Positions 34,047 to 46,114 of a stretch of 64,000 nt of DNA are shown here, piece after piece (position 1 is the stretch's first letter; every line of letters starts with the position of its first letter). The translations under genes were made by a program, and so were the position numbers. The notes under the pieces were generated by a model. The model was given only the letters and a program-made list of their open reading frames with translations. It had not been told where the DNA came from and searched no databases. The stretch comes from Torymus aiolomorphi (taxonomy: Eukaryota > Arthropoda > Insecta > Hymenoptera > Torymidae): NCBI GenBank assembly GCA_036365515.1, contig CM070877.1:87869022-87933021 (forward strand). Reading direction: 5' to 3'.

Positions 34047-35421
34047 GGGAGCGTCCGCCATAAACGAGCTAGCGGTCGCGCGCGGCGCCGTTTTCGCGCA
34101 AAATGCACTCTGTTCAACTCGCTCATATTCATTCGCTGAGTCTCTCGGAAAAAAACAAAGTACACATATCGATAGATTTTTTCCTCCTCTTTCTAATGGT
34201 ACTTCTTTTTCTCTCCAAAATGCTTTCTTCTGATTGACAATTCAAGTTGAATGTTCAGAGCCATTTTTCTCAAAGTATACCATTTCTTTTTCAAAATGCA
34301 TTACACCATTCGAAAGTACAAGTCTTAAGCTACAAAAGCGTAAAGTTTCAAGTTGGAGAAATGAAGGTTCCAAAGGTAATGAAATTGAAAAGAAAACGGC
34401 GGGCGGTCGGGCGCGCTCCCTGCTCTGCGATGCAACGCGCTGTTAATGTGCTACACGCAGATGTGTGTAATTTTCATTCGTTTTTTCATCACTAGAGGGA
34501 TTTAACAGATCTGCTCTCCATACCAAAGAAGCGACTTCAAAGTCATATAAGCCCACTGAAAAATGTATCCTTCCTCATTATATTTCTAGAAATAATTAAT
34601 AAAATTATTATTACAATTACTTTTTGATACTCCTATTTATCATGAATTTTCATCGTTGTTTTAATCCCTACAATGAAACAAAACATTCACATAATCTGAG
34701 GTTAGTTTCAGTAGAAATGAAGACACGTTTTCCGTTTTTGAAAGATAGAGATAAATATGTGATTCTTACAGGATACAATTGATTGCCAAGAGTAAAGACG
34801 AAAATGAAGTTTCGATAAATGATTGTTATGAAATAATTTCTAATTTGAAAAAATTGTTTAATGATGAAAATGTAACAAAAAAAGAAAAATTGATCCTCAT
34901 GCAATTACTTCCAAAGTATTGGAGCTCTCGTAAAATTGCTGAATTTTCAAATTCTTCTCGTCGGCTGGCTACTAAATCTGAATTACTAGATAATGATGAG
35001 TCTCTTTTAGTTGACAAAAGATGAAATAAAAAATTATCAAGCGATACTGTAGATCAAGTAAGACTGTTTTATGAAAGTAATGATAACAGTAGAATTATGC
35101 CAGGCTACAAAGATAGTAAGTGCATAAAAAATGAAGATGGATCAAAAAACTACATGCAGAAAAGACTTGTTTTGTATAATCTGAGAGAACTATATATAAA
35201 ATGTAAAGAAATGTATTCCAATTCGAAAATGGTTTCACTAAATTTGCGGAATATCGTCTTCAACATTGCGTTTTAGCCGGTGCTAGTGGCACTCATTCGG
35301 TTTGTGTATGCGTCTACTATCAAAATGTCAAACTTTTTTTGCTGGCTTAAGAAACTCAGTAGGCGTTTTTGATAAAATGAATACTTACAAGGATTGCACA
35401 CTGAGGGAAACTTAGTAGAAT

Positions 35422-36201
35422 AATTATAAGAACGCTCAGTAAAAATTACCATACTGTATGGGGAAACCGATCACAGACTGTCAGTCTGGTAATTTTTATA
35501 GTCAATTTGATAGTTTTTATAAGGCAGTAGGGTAATTTTCTATTCGCTTCAAAAAATAAAGAAAAAAATTTTTTCTTCATAATTTGACAATTTATAAAAG
35601 ATAAATAAGTAAGTAGTATTAAATAATAAATTAAATGACGAATTTTTAATGCTGAAAAAAAAGCGGCCGGGATGGAGAATCGCACCCTGGACCTTCGAGT
35701 TGACAGGCGCACAGCTTACCGACTGCGCCACACAGTACTACTTACGGAAGGTGATCCGAATTGTCCACATATGTTATATTGATAATTGTATATAATTGTA
35801 TTCATTTATTTTTATCTACATTATGTCAAAATAACATCCACAATTAAGAAAATCATTGATTTATAATGATTTAAAATATTAATTGAAGCTATTTACATAA
35901 CAATTACATTGTTTACAGCGACCCGAGAGTCTTATTTGGCTACAGAATTACAGCTTTGCAGGTTATGTCAAGCACCGTGCATTGCTATCTATATATCAGA
36001 AAAATTACCCTAGTGGCTTGTAAAATTTGTGAATTGTCATTTTTACCGTACTATTTAGCAATTTTTCCAATTTGTTGTTTGCAATTTTTCTTATAAAAAA
36101 CAGTAAAAAGTATTAGAAGTATAATAAATAGGTCACTTGTGACAGTGTGTAGTCGGTTTCCGTGCTCAGTAGGGTAATTTTTGTTGAGCGTTCTTATAAT
36201 T
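35422..36201. mobile_element. 780-bp TIR MITE carrying a tRNA-like sequence
   Basis: Ends AATTATAAGAACGCTCA and complement; a second paired block inside each end is GGAAACCGA..ACAGACTGTCA / GGAAACCGACTACACACTGT. It interrupts the DFSEN transposase between its N-terminal and catalytic parts. The exact boundary and target duplication are unclear because of the ATAA/TTAT run. No ORF. Confidence 0.75.
35663..35732 (-). other. tRNA-like sequence in the 780-bp MITE
   Basis: Minus-strand reading has an A-box-like TGGCGCAGTCGG and a B-box-like GGTGCGATTCTCC with spacing and the intervening GCGCCTGTCAACTCGAAGGTC typical of tRNA. The acceptor stem does not pair and the B-box departs from GGTTCGANNCC, so it is not a working tRNA. 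It is probably a tRNA-derived insertion, perhaps still a pol III promoter. Confidence 0.55.
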
Positions 36202-37385
36202 TTTCCACTAATCTTTTCTCAGTGCATAGCTCAAATAGTATGTAAAAATTCAACAACAAAATGTTATTTAAATGAGCGCTCTAATTGTCCTGGCGTTGAA
36301 TCACTAAAAAAGGATTTAGAATTATTTCTTGAGAATTCTGACGTTAATGAATTTAAATTTCAGATATGGTAAACAACTGATAGATCGACATTACAAACTC
36401 AAACTGTTTCTAATTCATCATTTATAGACACCTTCTTTCCTCTTTTGCATAAACTCAAGACTCATTCTTTCATCTCCAAACAACAGGCATCTTATTTTAA
36501 AATCTTGAAAGAATCCTTATGTAAAGGAGAATTTTTAATTTCCCTAGATTTTTCAGAAAACTATGCTTTTCTTGCACAAGACGCAGCACAAGCTTCCCAC
36601 TATAACAATAATCAATGCAGTTTGGCGACTATAGTCATTTACTATAGAGAATCAGATTCCAAAATTGAACATAAAAGCATGGTAGTTTTTTCAGATAATT
36701 TAATTCATGATGCCATAACCGTTTACTTAATCCAAGAAATTATAATTAATTACCTTAAAAAATCTTTTGATTTTGTTAAAAAAGTCATTTATTTTACTGA
36801 TGGAGCAGCGCAACATTTTAAAAATAAACATAACTTCCAGAATCTTGTTCATCACTATGAAGATTTTTCTGTTGAAGTTGAATGGCACTTCATGCAACTG
36901 CTCACGGGAAAAATGCATGTGATGGAATTGGTGCTTCAGTGAAAAGCAATGCTGGGCAAGCAAGTTTGCTGAAAGTATCCGACAATTATATATTGACGCC
37001 GCAAAATCTTTACGAGTGGGCAACTAAATATTTTGAAAATATTGTTTGTTTTTTTTTTCATCAAAAGATAAATATTTAGAAACTAGACCAAAATTAAAAC
37101 AGCGATTAGAATCAGCAAAATCTGTGTCTGGAACTCTGTCATACCATTGCTTTAAATTGATATCAGATACTAAACGATTAGAACTAAAACGATTCAAAGC
37201 ATCAGAAACATTCGAATTATACCCACCAATCAGAAAAGGAAAAGATTATCAAGATCAGAAGGAAAAAAAACAAGTATTGAGAAAAGACCTATCAAAATGA
37301 ATTCGACTGTAAATAAAAAAATTAAGAAAAACAAAAAATTAACATCAACGAACGAGTTATTGTTTAAAAATTGATATATTTTAAA

Positions 37386-37423
37386 CCAACGTTTCGAGGG
37401 TTATTTTACCCTCCTCTTCAGGG
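37386..37423 (-). ncRNA. Hammerhead-ribozyme-like segment, Penelope family 2 copy D
   Basis: Minus strand: CTGAAGA core, stem GAGGGT/ACCCTC with loop AAAATA, GAAA core, then CGTTGG. The two core boxes agree with the hammerhead consensus CUGANGA...GAAA. The identical segment occurs at 47313-47350. At 41871-41888 only the 3' half remains. I could not confirm a good stem I, so cleavage may need a dimer, as reported for such minimal forms. Confidence 0.6.
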
Positions 37424-37840
37424 CTATAATTAAAAGAAAAATTGTCATACAATCGAATGTAAACGACGAGAACATAATCTTAAAATGTAAAAAACAAATA
37501 CTTTATGCTATCAAATTTTAACGCATAATAACGTCGTTAAAGTCAATCGCTATTGTAGTTGTTAAGCAAATATATACATGTATGTAAATCCGGTTAGACC
37601 AAAGTGCTAAAAAATTTTTTTATTGAAAGGTAAGTGAAAAACAGAACGTAGTAAAAAAAAACAATTAATACTTATAATGAAACAGAAAACTCACATCCTT
37701 CCTTTCGTCTCACTTTCGTTGTTGCTTCAAGGACAATTGTAATCGATGGCACTTGGAGCAACACTGAAGAAACGATATCAAATTCCAAAATTAGCCGATG
37801 TTTAAAAGATGGCAAAGGAAGGGGGGGGGGGGGCGTTTAA

Positions 37841-38110
37841 GTGGGAGAGAACCAGCGAGACTCTCACACGTTTAGAATAGGGAAGCATGACTGTAGGAAG
37901 TGGGCTGGGCTTCGCTACACTGGCACTAAGGCTAGTATAGATAATAGACCAGCGTCGCTCATGCCACCTCTCTACATCATATTACCCGGATACGTGCGGA
38001 TAAATTTTAGTCGTGTGGAAGGAAAGGTGGAAGCAACCGAACAGACTTGTGTCAATGTTAGGAAGCGGTACAATATTTTTTTATTAAATCTCTTGTTTTT
38101 TTGTAGGAAG
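37841..38110 (-). repeat. Family 2 pseudo-LTR segment, copy D
   Basis: This block of the 3' untranslated region (words CACTGGCACTAAGGCTAGT, TATTACCCGGATACGTGCGG) recurs inverted at 41245-41500 (E) and 46690-46950 (F). It belongs to the pseudo-LTR shared by the three copies. A G-run of 12 at 37822-37833 is unique to D. Confidence 0.7.
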
Positions 38111-40696
38111 TCTTAAGGAATTGCGTGCATTCTATGTGGTTAAGTGTGTTTTCGTGGTAGTATATATTAGGCATCTCTGAAAATGACCGTTTGAAGAAAT
38201 TAGTTTCATTATCTAAAATTTAAACTTTTTCGAAATCTATTTTTTTTTCTGTGTGTACGGCTAAAGCGGAATTACTTGCGCCAGTCTTTACGGCTCTTAT
38301 GTGTTCCTAGGTCCGATTTTTGAGCTTTCTCTTTCTCATGCCAAATGTAAGTCGATAAGCAATCTTTACAATCAATTTTGTAAACAATACGATAGGTATC
38401 TGAATTTTTTAGGCTGTCTTTGCATAATCTTATTATGTTATTAAATTTGTTGGTTGTTTTGTTAATCGGGACCAAGTTGTGCCTCAGTAGGATGTTATTT
38501 ATTTTGGGTGTGAGGTGTTTAATGTACGGAAGAACTACTTTGTCTTTTAGCAGAATGGCGCGTCTGCTAGTTAGGTTAGTTGGTGGATTTTCAAAAGTTT
38601 TTAATCTCTTTTTTATGTAATTATTGATGTTATGTTCAGGATATGAATTACAACGGAGGAAATGTTTAACAATATTTAGGTTTTCTTGGTGGAATTTTCG
38701 ATGTGAGAGTTTAATGGATTTATCAACTAAATTGAAATTATGGCTATTTTTTGTGATTGGGGTGGTGAGAGAGGTAACTGATATAACGACCAGAGGCAGT
38801 GTTCTTGCGGTACCAATTTGTTATTATGTTATTATTTTCGGTTTTGATGAGTTTGACGTCTAAAAAACTTATGCTATTATTGCTTTCTCGTTCTATAGTG
38901 AATTGTAAATGTTCGTTATAGATATTAAAAGAGGAAAGAATCTCATCTATTTTATCTTTTTTAGTGATTAGAAAACAATCGTCAACATATCTTCTAAATA
39001 GTAGTATATCATTTTTGTGTGTGCTCAAACAGGATGATTCTAAAAGTTCCAGAGTGATATCTGCAAACCAAGGACTGGTGCAGAAACCCATTAGAGCTCC
39101 CATTGTTTGCTTGTAAAACCTATTATTAAATTGCAAATTGGTTGAATCGAGTAACAAACTGATACCTTCTAGGAACTCCGCTCTTTACAAGTTTATTTTA
39201 TTTTTAAGGAATTTCCATTTGTTTGTGATAGCTTGGAGGATAAGATTGGTAGGGCTATTGGAGAAAAGTGATACAACATCGAAGGAAGAGAGTTCGAAGT
39301 CGTCGGAAACAACTAAGTTGTCAGTGACTTTTTGAGATCTAAACTGTTTTTTATTGTGGAATTCGGACAAGGAAAATGTCTATTAAAGAGTAAGGCTAAA
39401 CTTTTGTCAAGGGCGTGAGTGGGTCTGCCAATGGCCGAAACGATTATACGTATGGGATTGCCTACTTTATGGATTTTAACTAAAGCGTATGCTCTAGCGA
39501 GATTGGTTTGCTCAATCTCAGCGCATGAAACGTAGGAAAAACTGTCGTCGGTGTCGAAAACACCTTTTCTTTTCCAGTTATCTATCAGGCCTTTGATATT
39601 TTTCTGTAATTTACTTAACTGTGATTTTTTGATTTCAGAGTAATAGTTGGTATCAGATAAAGCAAGTTCAACTTTTTGAAACTTTTTTTTAAAACTACAG
39701 TTACGTTTCCTTTATCAGCGTTTGTGATAAAGATATCTGGATTGGCTTTTAGGAATTGTTTGGTTTTTCCTAGATTTTGTTTTATTGTTTTGTCTGCGGT
39801 GCTTATGTGTCGTTTGTTGTTATTTTTTATGAATGTATTAAATGTGTTAATTACGTCCTCTCTAGCTTCGTTACTAATCTCGTTAGTGCGGAGGCTGCTC
39901 TCGATGTCTTTGATGTAATCGAAAGTAGTTCGTTTGTCTAAATCGACCGTGAAATTGAATTTTTCGCCAAGATAAAGAGTGACACAGCGAAAGTCGGTAG
40001 TTGTGTATGTGAAAGGTTAACTAACCATTTGTCTTTGGTGTCTGTTATGTTATCCTGATAGTTATCGTTATTATTTTGATCGGTTATAATGTTAGAGCTT
40101 CGTTGTACGTTACGTGTTTTGGTTTCCCTTTTTGAGATGTTATTGTTTGGAAGTAACAACCGGTTGAACTTGTTGTCATGTGTAACTGTCAGTTTTCGCG
40201 TAAGAAAGTTAAGTGTATGATTGTAATTGTTTAAAAATGCCAAAACAAAATTGACGGAAGTGAGACTACACAAAACAGCCTTAGTGGAATCTATCTGTTG
40301 TTTTAAGGAATTGATGTCGATGTCTGTTATTTCAAAGTTTAGAATTTTCTTGTGTAGATACTCGGATAAATGGAAGGTTTTTCGTTTTGTTCGGTTACTA
40401 AAAAAGGAAATGTTGGGCAAAGACTTACAAGTATTCTGATTATGACGAGGAAAGACGTCATGATATCTGCACTTAATTGAAAACTGTTTTTGGCTTTCGT
40501 GGAGAGCGAGATCTCTTAGCATTTTGGTCAAACTTACAAATTTTTGTTTAGCATCAGAGTCAGAGTGTTGTTTTATGAGATTGAGAATTTCCGAAAACTT
40601 CACGTTCTTGTCAGAAATGGATGGTCCCAAGCTGTCAAAGATTGACATTGTCGAAATGGAAACAGCGGTGCCAGGTTGATCTAATGCACCGTTCAT
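38111..40696 (-). pseudogene. Penelope-like protein, family 2 copy D (broken)
   Basis: It starts MNGALDQPGTAVSISTMSIF at 40696 with the N-terminal part to 39938 (QFSIKCRYHDVFP block, DKWLVNLSHTQLPTF). It continues as ITNADKGNVTVV-like text, SSFDVVSLFSN, MGALMGFCTSPWFADITLE and RRYVDDCFLITK (active site YVDD near 38985). The GIY-YIG part is YRIVYKIDCKDCLSTYIWHEK (38340-38410). The frame breaks several times (near 39950, 39690, 39180 and 38740), and a stop falls after HKSRKDWRK. It is the only family-2 copy that retains recognisable endonuclease sequence. Confidence 0.8.
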
Positions 40697-41975
40697 AACG
40701 AACTTTTACAATTCACTATAGAACGAGAAAGCAATAATAGCATAAGTTTTTTAGACGTCAAACTCATCAAAACCGAAAATAATAGCATAATAACAAATTG
40801 GTACCGCAAGAACACTGGCTCTGGTCGTTATATCAGTTACCTCTCTCACCACCCCCAATCACAAAAAATAGCCATAATTTACAATTTAGTTGATAAATCC
40901 ATTAAACTCTCACATCCAAAATTCCACCAAGAAAACCTAAATATTGTTAAACATTACCTCCGTTGTAATTCCTATCCTGAACATATCATCAATAATTACA
41001 TAAAAAAGAGACTAAAAACTTTTGAAAATCCACCAACTAACCTAACTAGCAGGCACGCCATTCTGCTAAAAGACAAAGTAGTTCTTCCGTATATTAAACA
41101 CCTCACACCCGAAATCAATAACATCCTACTGAGGCACAACTTGGTCCCGATTAACAAAACAACCAACAAATTTAATAACATAATAAGATTATGCAAAGAC
41201 TTCATACAAAAAAACAATAGATTTAATGAAAAAATATTGTACCGCTTCCTAACATTCACACATATCGGTTCGGTTGCTTCCACCTTTCCTTCCACACGAC
41301 TAAAATTCATCCGCACGTATCCGGGTAATATGATATAGAGAGGTGGCATGAGCGACGCTGATCTGTTGCCTATACTAGCCTTAGTGCCAGTGTAGCGAAG
41401 CCCAGCCCACTTCCTACAGTCATGCTTCCCTATTCTAACCGTGTGAGAGTCTCGCTGGTTCTCTCCGACTTAAACGCCTCCCTCTTCCTTTGCCATCTTT
41501 TAAACGTCGGCTAATTTTGGAATTTGATATCGTTTCTTCACTGTTGCTCCAAGTGCCATCGATTACAAGTGTCCTTGTAGCAACAATGAACTTGAGACGA
41601 CAGGAAGGATGTGAGTTTTCTGTTTCATTATAAGTATTAATGGTTTTTTTTTTTACTACGTTCTGTTTTTCACTTACCTTTCAATAAAAAAATTTTTTAG
41701 CACTTTGGTCTAACCGGATTTACATATATGTATATATTTGTTTAACAACTACAATAGCGATTGATTTTAACGACGTTATTATGCGTTAAAATTTGATAGC
41801 ATAAGGTATTTATTTGTTACATTTTATGATTATGTTGTCGTCGATTGTATGACATTTTTTCTTTTAATTGTAACCCTCGAAACGTTGGTTTAAAATATAT
41901 CAATTTTTAAACAATAACTCGTTCGTTGAAGTCCATTCCCCTAATCACAAAATATTACTACGAACGTCTCATTTT
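40697..41975 (+). pseudogene. Family 2 block E: RT C-terminal part plus pseudo-LTR
   Basis: Plus-strand text LQFTIERESNNSISFLDVKLI, NWYRKNTGSGRYISYLSHHP and RRAILLKDKVVLPYIKHLTPEI matches the C-terminal RT region. After LCKD the text jumps to IQKNNRFNEK, so the GIY-YIG domain is deleted, at a short AAGAC match. The pseudo-LTR follows, with the hammerhead-like part shortened at 41871-41888. It probably acts as the upstream pseudo-LTR of copy F, whose leader begins near 41976. Confidence 0.7.
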
Positions 41976-42084
41976 CAAAATTACTTGGTATATGGACACA
42001 AAAATGCCTACAAACACCCATAGCTACAATTTGAACGGTGCATTAGATCAACCTGGCACCGCTGTTTCCATTTCCACAATGTCA

Positions 42085-42256
42085 ATCAATTTTTTGTGAT
42101 TGGGGGTGGTGAGAGAGGTAACTGATATAACGACCAGAGGCAGTGTTCTTGCGGTACCAATTTGTTATTATGCTATTATTTTCGGTTTTGATGAGTTTGA
42201 CGTCTAATAAACTTATGCTATTATTGCTTTCTCGTTCTATAGTGAATTGTAAATGT
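42085..42256 (-). repeat. Inverted RT fragment at the 5' side of Penelope copy F
   Basis: These 172 bases equal the minus-strand RT text of copy D (about 38745-38915). They sit between a first start of the ORF (42030-42084) and a second start at 42262. The junction TGTTCGTTATGAACGGTGC has the same join, inverted, at the D/E border (40690-40705). Confidence 0.75.
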
Positions 42257-42261
42257 TCGTT

Positions 42262-44095
42262 ATGAACGGTGCATTAGATCAACCTGGCACCGCTGTTTCC
42301 ATTTCGACAATGTCAATCTTTGACAGCTTGGGACCATCCATTTCTGACAAGAACGTGAAGTTTTCGGAAATTCTCAACCTCATAAAACAACACTCTGACT
42401 GATGCTAAACAAAAATTTGTAAGTTTGACCAAAATGCTAAGAGATCTCGCTCTCCACGAAAGCCAAAAACAGTTTTCAATTAAGTGCAGATATCATGACG
42501 TCTTTCCTCGTCATAATCAGAATACTTGTAAGTCTTTGCCCAACATTTCCTTTTTTAGTAACCGAACAAAACGAAAAACCTTCCATTTATCCGAGTATCT
42601 ACACAAGAAAATTCTAAACTTTGAAATAACAGACATCGACATCAATTCCTTAAAACAACAGATAGATTCCACTAAGGCTGTTTTGTGTAGTCTCACTTCC
42701 GTCAATTTTGTTTTGGCATTTTTAAACAATTACAATCATACACTTAACTTTCTTACGCAAAAACTGACAGTTACACATGACAACAAGTTCAACCGGTTGT
42801 TACTTCCAAACAATAACATCTCAAAAAGGGAAACCAAAACACGTAACGTACAACGAAGCTCTAACATTATAACCGATCAAAATAATAACGATAACTATCA
42901 GGATAACATAACAGACACCAAAGACAAATGGTTAGTTAACCTTTCACATACACAACTACCGACTTTCGCTGTGGACACTCTTTGTCTTGGCGAAAAATTC
43001 AATTTCACGGTCGATTAGACAAACGAACTACTTTCGATTACATCAAAGACATCGAGAGCAGCATCCGCACTAACGAGATTAGTAACGAAGCTAGAGAGGA
43101 CGTTATTAACACATTTAATGCATTCATGAAAAATAACAACAAACGACACATAAGCACCGCAGACAAAACAATAAAACAAAACCTAGAAAAAACCAAACAA
43201 TTCCTAAAAGCCAACTCAGATATCTTTATCACAAAAGCTGATAAAGGAAACGTAACTGTAGTTTTAAACAAAACTGAATTCGTACAAAAAGTTGAACTTG
43301 CTCTATCTGATACCAATTATTACTCTGAAATCAAAAAATCACCGTTAAGTAAATTACAGAAAAATATCAAAGGCTTGATAGATAACTGGAAAAGAAAAGG
43401 CGTTTTCGACACCGACGACAGTTTTTCCTACGTTTCACGCGCTGAGATTGAGCAAACCAATCTCGCTAGAGCATACGCTTTAGTTAAAATACGTAAAGTA
43501 GGCAATCCCATACGTATAATCGTTTCGGCCATTGGCAGCCCCACTTACGCCCTTGACAAAAGTTTAGCCTTACTTTTTAATAGACATTTACCTCGTCCGA
43601 ATTCCACAATAAAAAACAGTTTAGATCTCAAAAAAGTCACTGACAACTTAGTTGTTTCCGACGACTTCGAACTCTCTTCCTTCGATGTTGTATCTCTTGT
43701 CTCCAATATCCCTTCCAATCTTATCCTCCAAGCTATCACAAAAAAATGGAAGTTCCTTAAAAATAAAATAAACTTGTCAGGAGCGTAGTTCCTAGAAGGT
43801 ATCAGTTTATTACTCGATTCAACCTATTTGCAATTTAATAATAGGTTTTACAAGCAAACAATGGGAGCACTAATGGGTTTCTGCACCAGTCCTTGGTTTG
43901 CAGATATCACTCTGGAACTTTTAGAATCATCCTATCTGAGCACACACAAAAATGATATACTACTATTTAAAAGATACGTTGACGATTGTTTTCTAGTCAC
44001 TAAAAATGATAAAACAGATGAGATTCTTTCCTCTTTTAATAGCTATAACGAAAATTTACAATTTAATATAGAACGAGAAAGCAATAATAGCATAA
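42262..44095 (+). pseudogene. Penelope-like protein, family 2 copy F, first part
   Basis: ATG at 42262 (MNGALDQPGTA). The blocks are QFSIKCRYHDVFPRHNQNTC, DKWLVNLSHTQLPTFAVDTL, ITKADKGNVTVVLNK, ARAYALVKIRKVGNPIRIIVS, SSFDVVSLVSNIPSN, MGALMGFCTSPWFADITLE and KRYVDDCFLVTKN. Frame breaks occur near 42395, 43015 and 43790. It is interrupted at 44095 by Penelope copy C and continues at 46129. Confidence 0.8.
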
Positions 44096-44220
44096 TCTTA
44101 TATTATCTTATATTATCTAAAATATAAGTCAATTTTAATCAAAAACACATATAGAGGTGATGCTTCATGTAACGCTAGTGCTATTGCCCCGAACCAAAAC
44201 AATACACAGGTGAATGAACT

Positions 44221-45720
44221 TTGTTGTCTAATTGCAAATGGTTAGTGAACTTGTCAAATGTCCAACTACCTGTGAACGTTATAAATATATTACGACTTGG
44301 GGACAAATTTAATTTTACTGTCGATTTAAACAAAAAGAATACTCTAGAAATAATTAAAAATCTAGAATATTTTTTGAACGAAAAAACAGTAGATTCGAAA
44401 TATTCCAAAAACATAAGAAATAAGATAATATATTAAACAAACATAATAATAAAAAATTTAGTTTAGATTTTTTCGATAAAAAACTTAAGATTGACTTAAA
44501 AAGCACAAAAGAATTTCTAATCAAAGAAAATAATCTCTTAGTAACTCGAGCAGATAAAGGCAATAGTACTGTTGTTATTGAAAAAGACAAATACGTCGAA
44601 AAAATGATCAACCTATTTTCTGATTCTAAATATTACAATATTATCAAGAAAAATCCTCTTCCTTCATTGGAAAAAAACACTGATGCTCTTATAAAAAACC
44701 TAGAACACACAACTATCTTTCAAAAATTACAACCTATCTCAAACAAATGTACAATAGCTAGAGCTTATGGTCTTGTAAAAATACATAAAGCCAATTTTCC
44801 TGTTAGACCGATTATTTCTGCGATTAACACACCCACATATTACTTACCCAAAATGTTAGCCAAGTTTCTCTTTAATAATCTTAAAAGACCGACTTCACAT
44901 GTAAATAACAGCCTAGACCTTAAACAAAAAATCGAAAACGTATCTGTACCTGCTAGATACACTATTATTAGTTTAGATGTTATTAGCTTGCTCACAAACG
45001 TTGCGGATTACTTAATTTTGGACTCATTAGAAAAGCGATGGAATCAATTGTATAACTTTTGCGAACTCAGTTGTAGCGATTTTATCAATGTTATTAGTTT
45101 TATCCTCCATAATAATTATTTTATATTTGATGATATTTATTATAAACAAATTTTTGGCGCTGCTATGGGTAACCCCTTAAGCCCGATCTTAGCAGATATT
45201 GTTATGGAGGATTTAGAAAATCGAGCGTTATCAAAAATTTGCTTTCCTGTGCCTTTCTACTATAGATATGTGGATGATATCATTATTTGTGTACCGGAGC
45301 GGATGATAGACTATACCGTTAACTTATTTAATAGCTTTGATAATAATTTACAATTCACAGTGGAGAGGTCTAACAACAATAAAATAAGTTTTCTTGATAT
45401 TCTGATTATTCAAAATAAACAAAACATTTCCATGGACTGGTACAGGAAACCAACTTTTTCAGGTAGATTTCTAAACTTTAATTCTCACCATCCTATTAGT
45501 AATAAAATTGGTATAATTTGTTCATTAGTTGATAAATGTATTAACTTAGCTGATATAAAGTTTCATGAGAATAATCTTAATCTAATTAGAGATTTATTAT
45601 TGGAAAATGGTTATCCTATTTACTTTATAAATAAACACACAAATAAACGTTTGATACTAATTTCCTAAAGTCAGAATATAAAACGTTTATTAATAATTAT
45701 AAGCTATAGCTATAAAATCC
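44221..45720 (+). pseudogene. Penelope-like RT, copy C, lacking GIY-YIG domain
   Basis: A 354-codon open stretch at 44604-45668 carries ARAYGLVKIHKANFPVRPIIS, SLDVISLLTNV, FGAAMGNPLSPILADIVME and YRYVDDIIICVP. It reads straight through the place where A and B are frameshifted (KKNPLPSLEKN). After HTNKRL the sequence joins to the very end of the protein (TNFLKSEYKTFINNYKL-like, next frame), so about 160 residues including the GIY-YIG nuclease are deleted, with a GTTT match at the join. A further break lies near 44430. Confidence 0.85.
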
Positions 45721-46010
45721 ATTCTATGTTTCGAATAATAATACTGTTCACATTTACATATACGCGTCGTGTCATCGTTGTATAATAGCATATCTCTCTT
45801 ACCCCCTCCCTTGCATGATTCACACTGTGGCATAGTCTAGTATAAATACGACGAAATCGTATTTATAATTTCATATTGACTAGTAGTCACTTAGGATGCC
45901 CACTTAAACATAGTTTTTTTCGATATGTTTTGGTAAGCGTTGTAAATTATTCGTCTTAAGTATGTGATTCTTAAGTAAACTTGTGTTTTTTATTTGTATA
46001 TTGTTTATAG

Positions 46011-46050
46011 ACATTGAAGAGGGACGAAAATAAATCGTCCGAAACGTTGG
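46011..46050 (+). ncRNA. Hammerhead-ribozyme-like segment, Penelope copy C
   Basis: TTGAAGA, stem GGACGA/TCGTCC with loop AAATAAA, then GAAACGTTGG. The stem differs from copies A/B (GGGCGG/CCGTTC) and family 2 (GAGGGT/ACCCTC), yet all pair. The first core box has T for the consensus C. Confidence 0.5.
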
Positions 46051-46114
46051 ATAAATAATTGGTATTTGTTTTTCTTTACTACATGGGCAGTAGAACCATT
46101 AACGTCCTATCCTA

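Larger units (their letters stand above)
34779..37300 (+). pseudogene. DFSEN-type transposase, copy 1 (broken; split by a MITE)
   Basis: Pieces: SINDCYEIISNLKKLFND...YWSSRKIAEFSNSSRR (34779-35024); VDQVRLFYESNDNSRIMPG (35050-35110); VLAGASGTHSVCVC (35272-35310); then, after the MITE, STKCYLNERSNCPG (36240-36290), GEFLISLDFSENYAFLAQDA, VVFSDNLIHDAITVYL, VIYFTDGAAQHFKNK, and, after a 1-nt shift near 36893, TAHGKNACDGIGASVK and ILTPQNLYEWATKYF. The spaced acidic residues (DFSEN, FTDG, ACDG) suggest a DDE/DDD enzyme of RNase H fold. The pattern recalls Sola transposons, but I give the family only tentatively. Cys pairs before the core suggest a zinc site. Confidence 0.7.
44096..46114 (+). mobile_element. 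Penelope-like family 1, copy C, nested in copy F
   Basis: Bounded by CAATAATAGCATAA at 44082-44095 and 46115-46128, a 14-bp target duplication. The uninterrupted site is visible in copy E at 40729-40743. It is truncated at its 5' end (starting within the N-terminal region), with the pseudo-LTR at its 3' end (about 45700-46114). It diverges clearly from A and B, so it is an older or different subfamily. Confidence 0.9.

Noticed and set aside
35663..35732. Functional tRNA gene
   Set aside because: Acceptor stem does not pair and the T-arm box is altered; it lies within a MITE.
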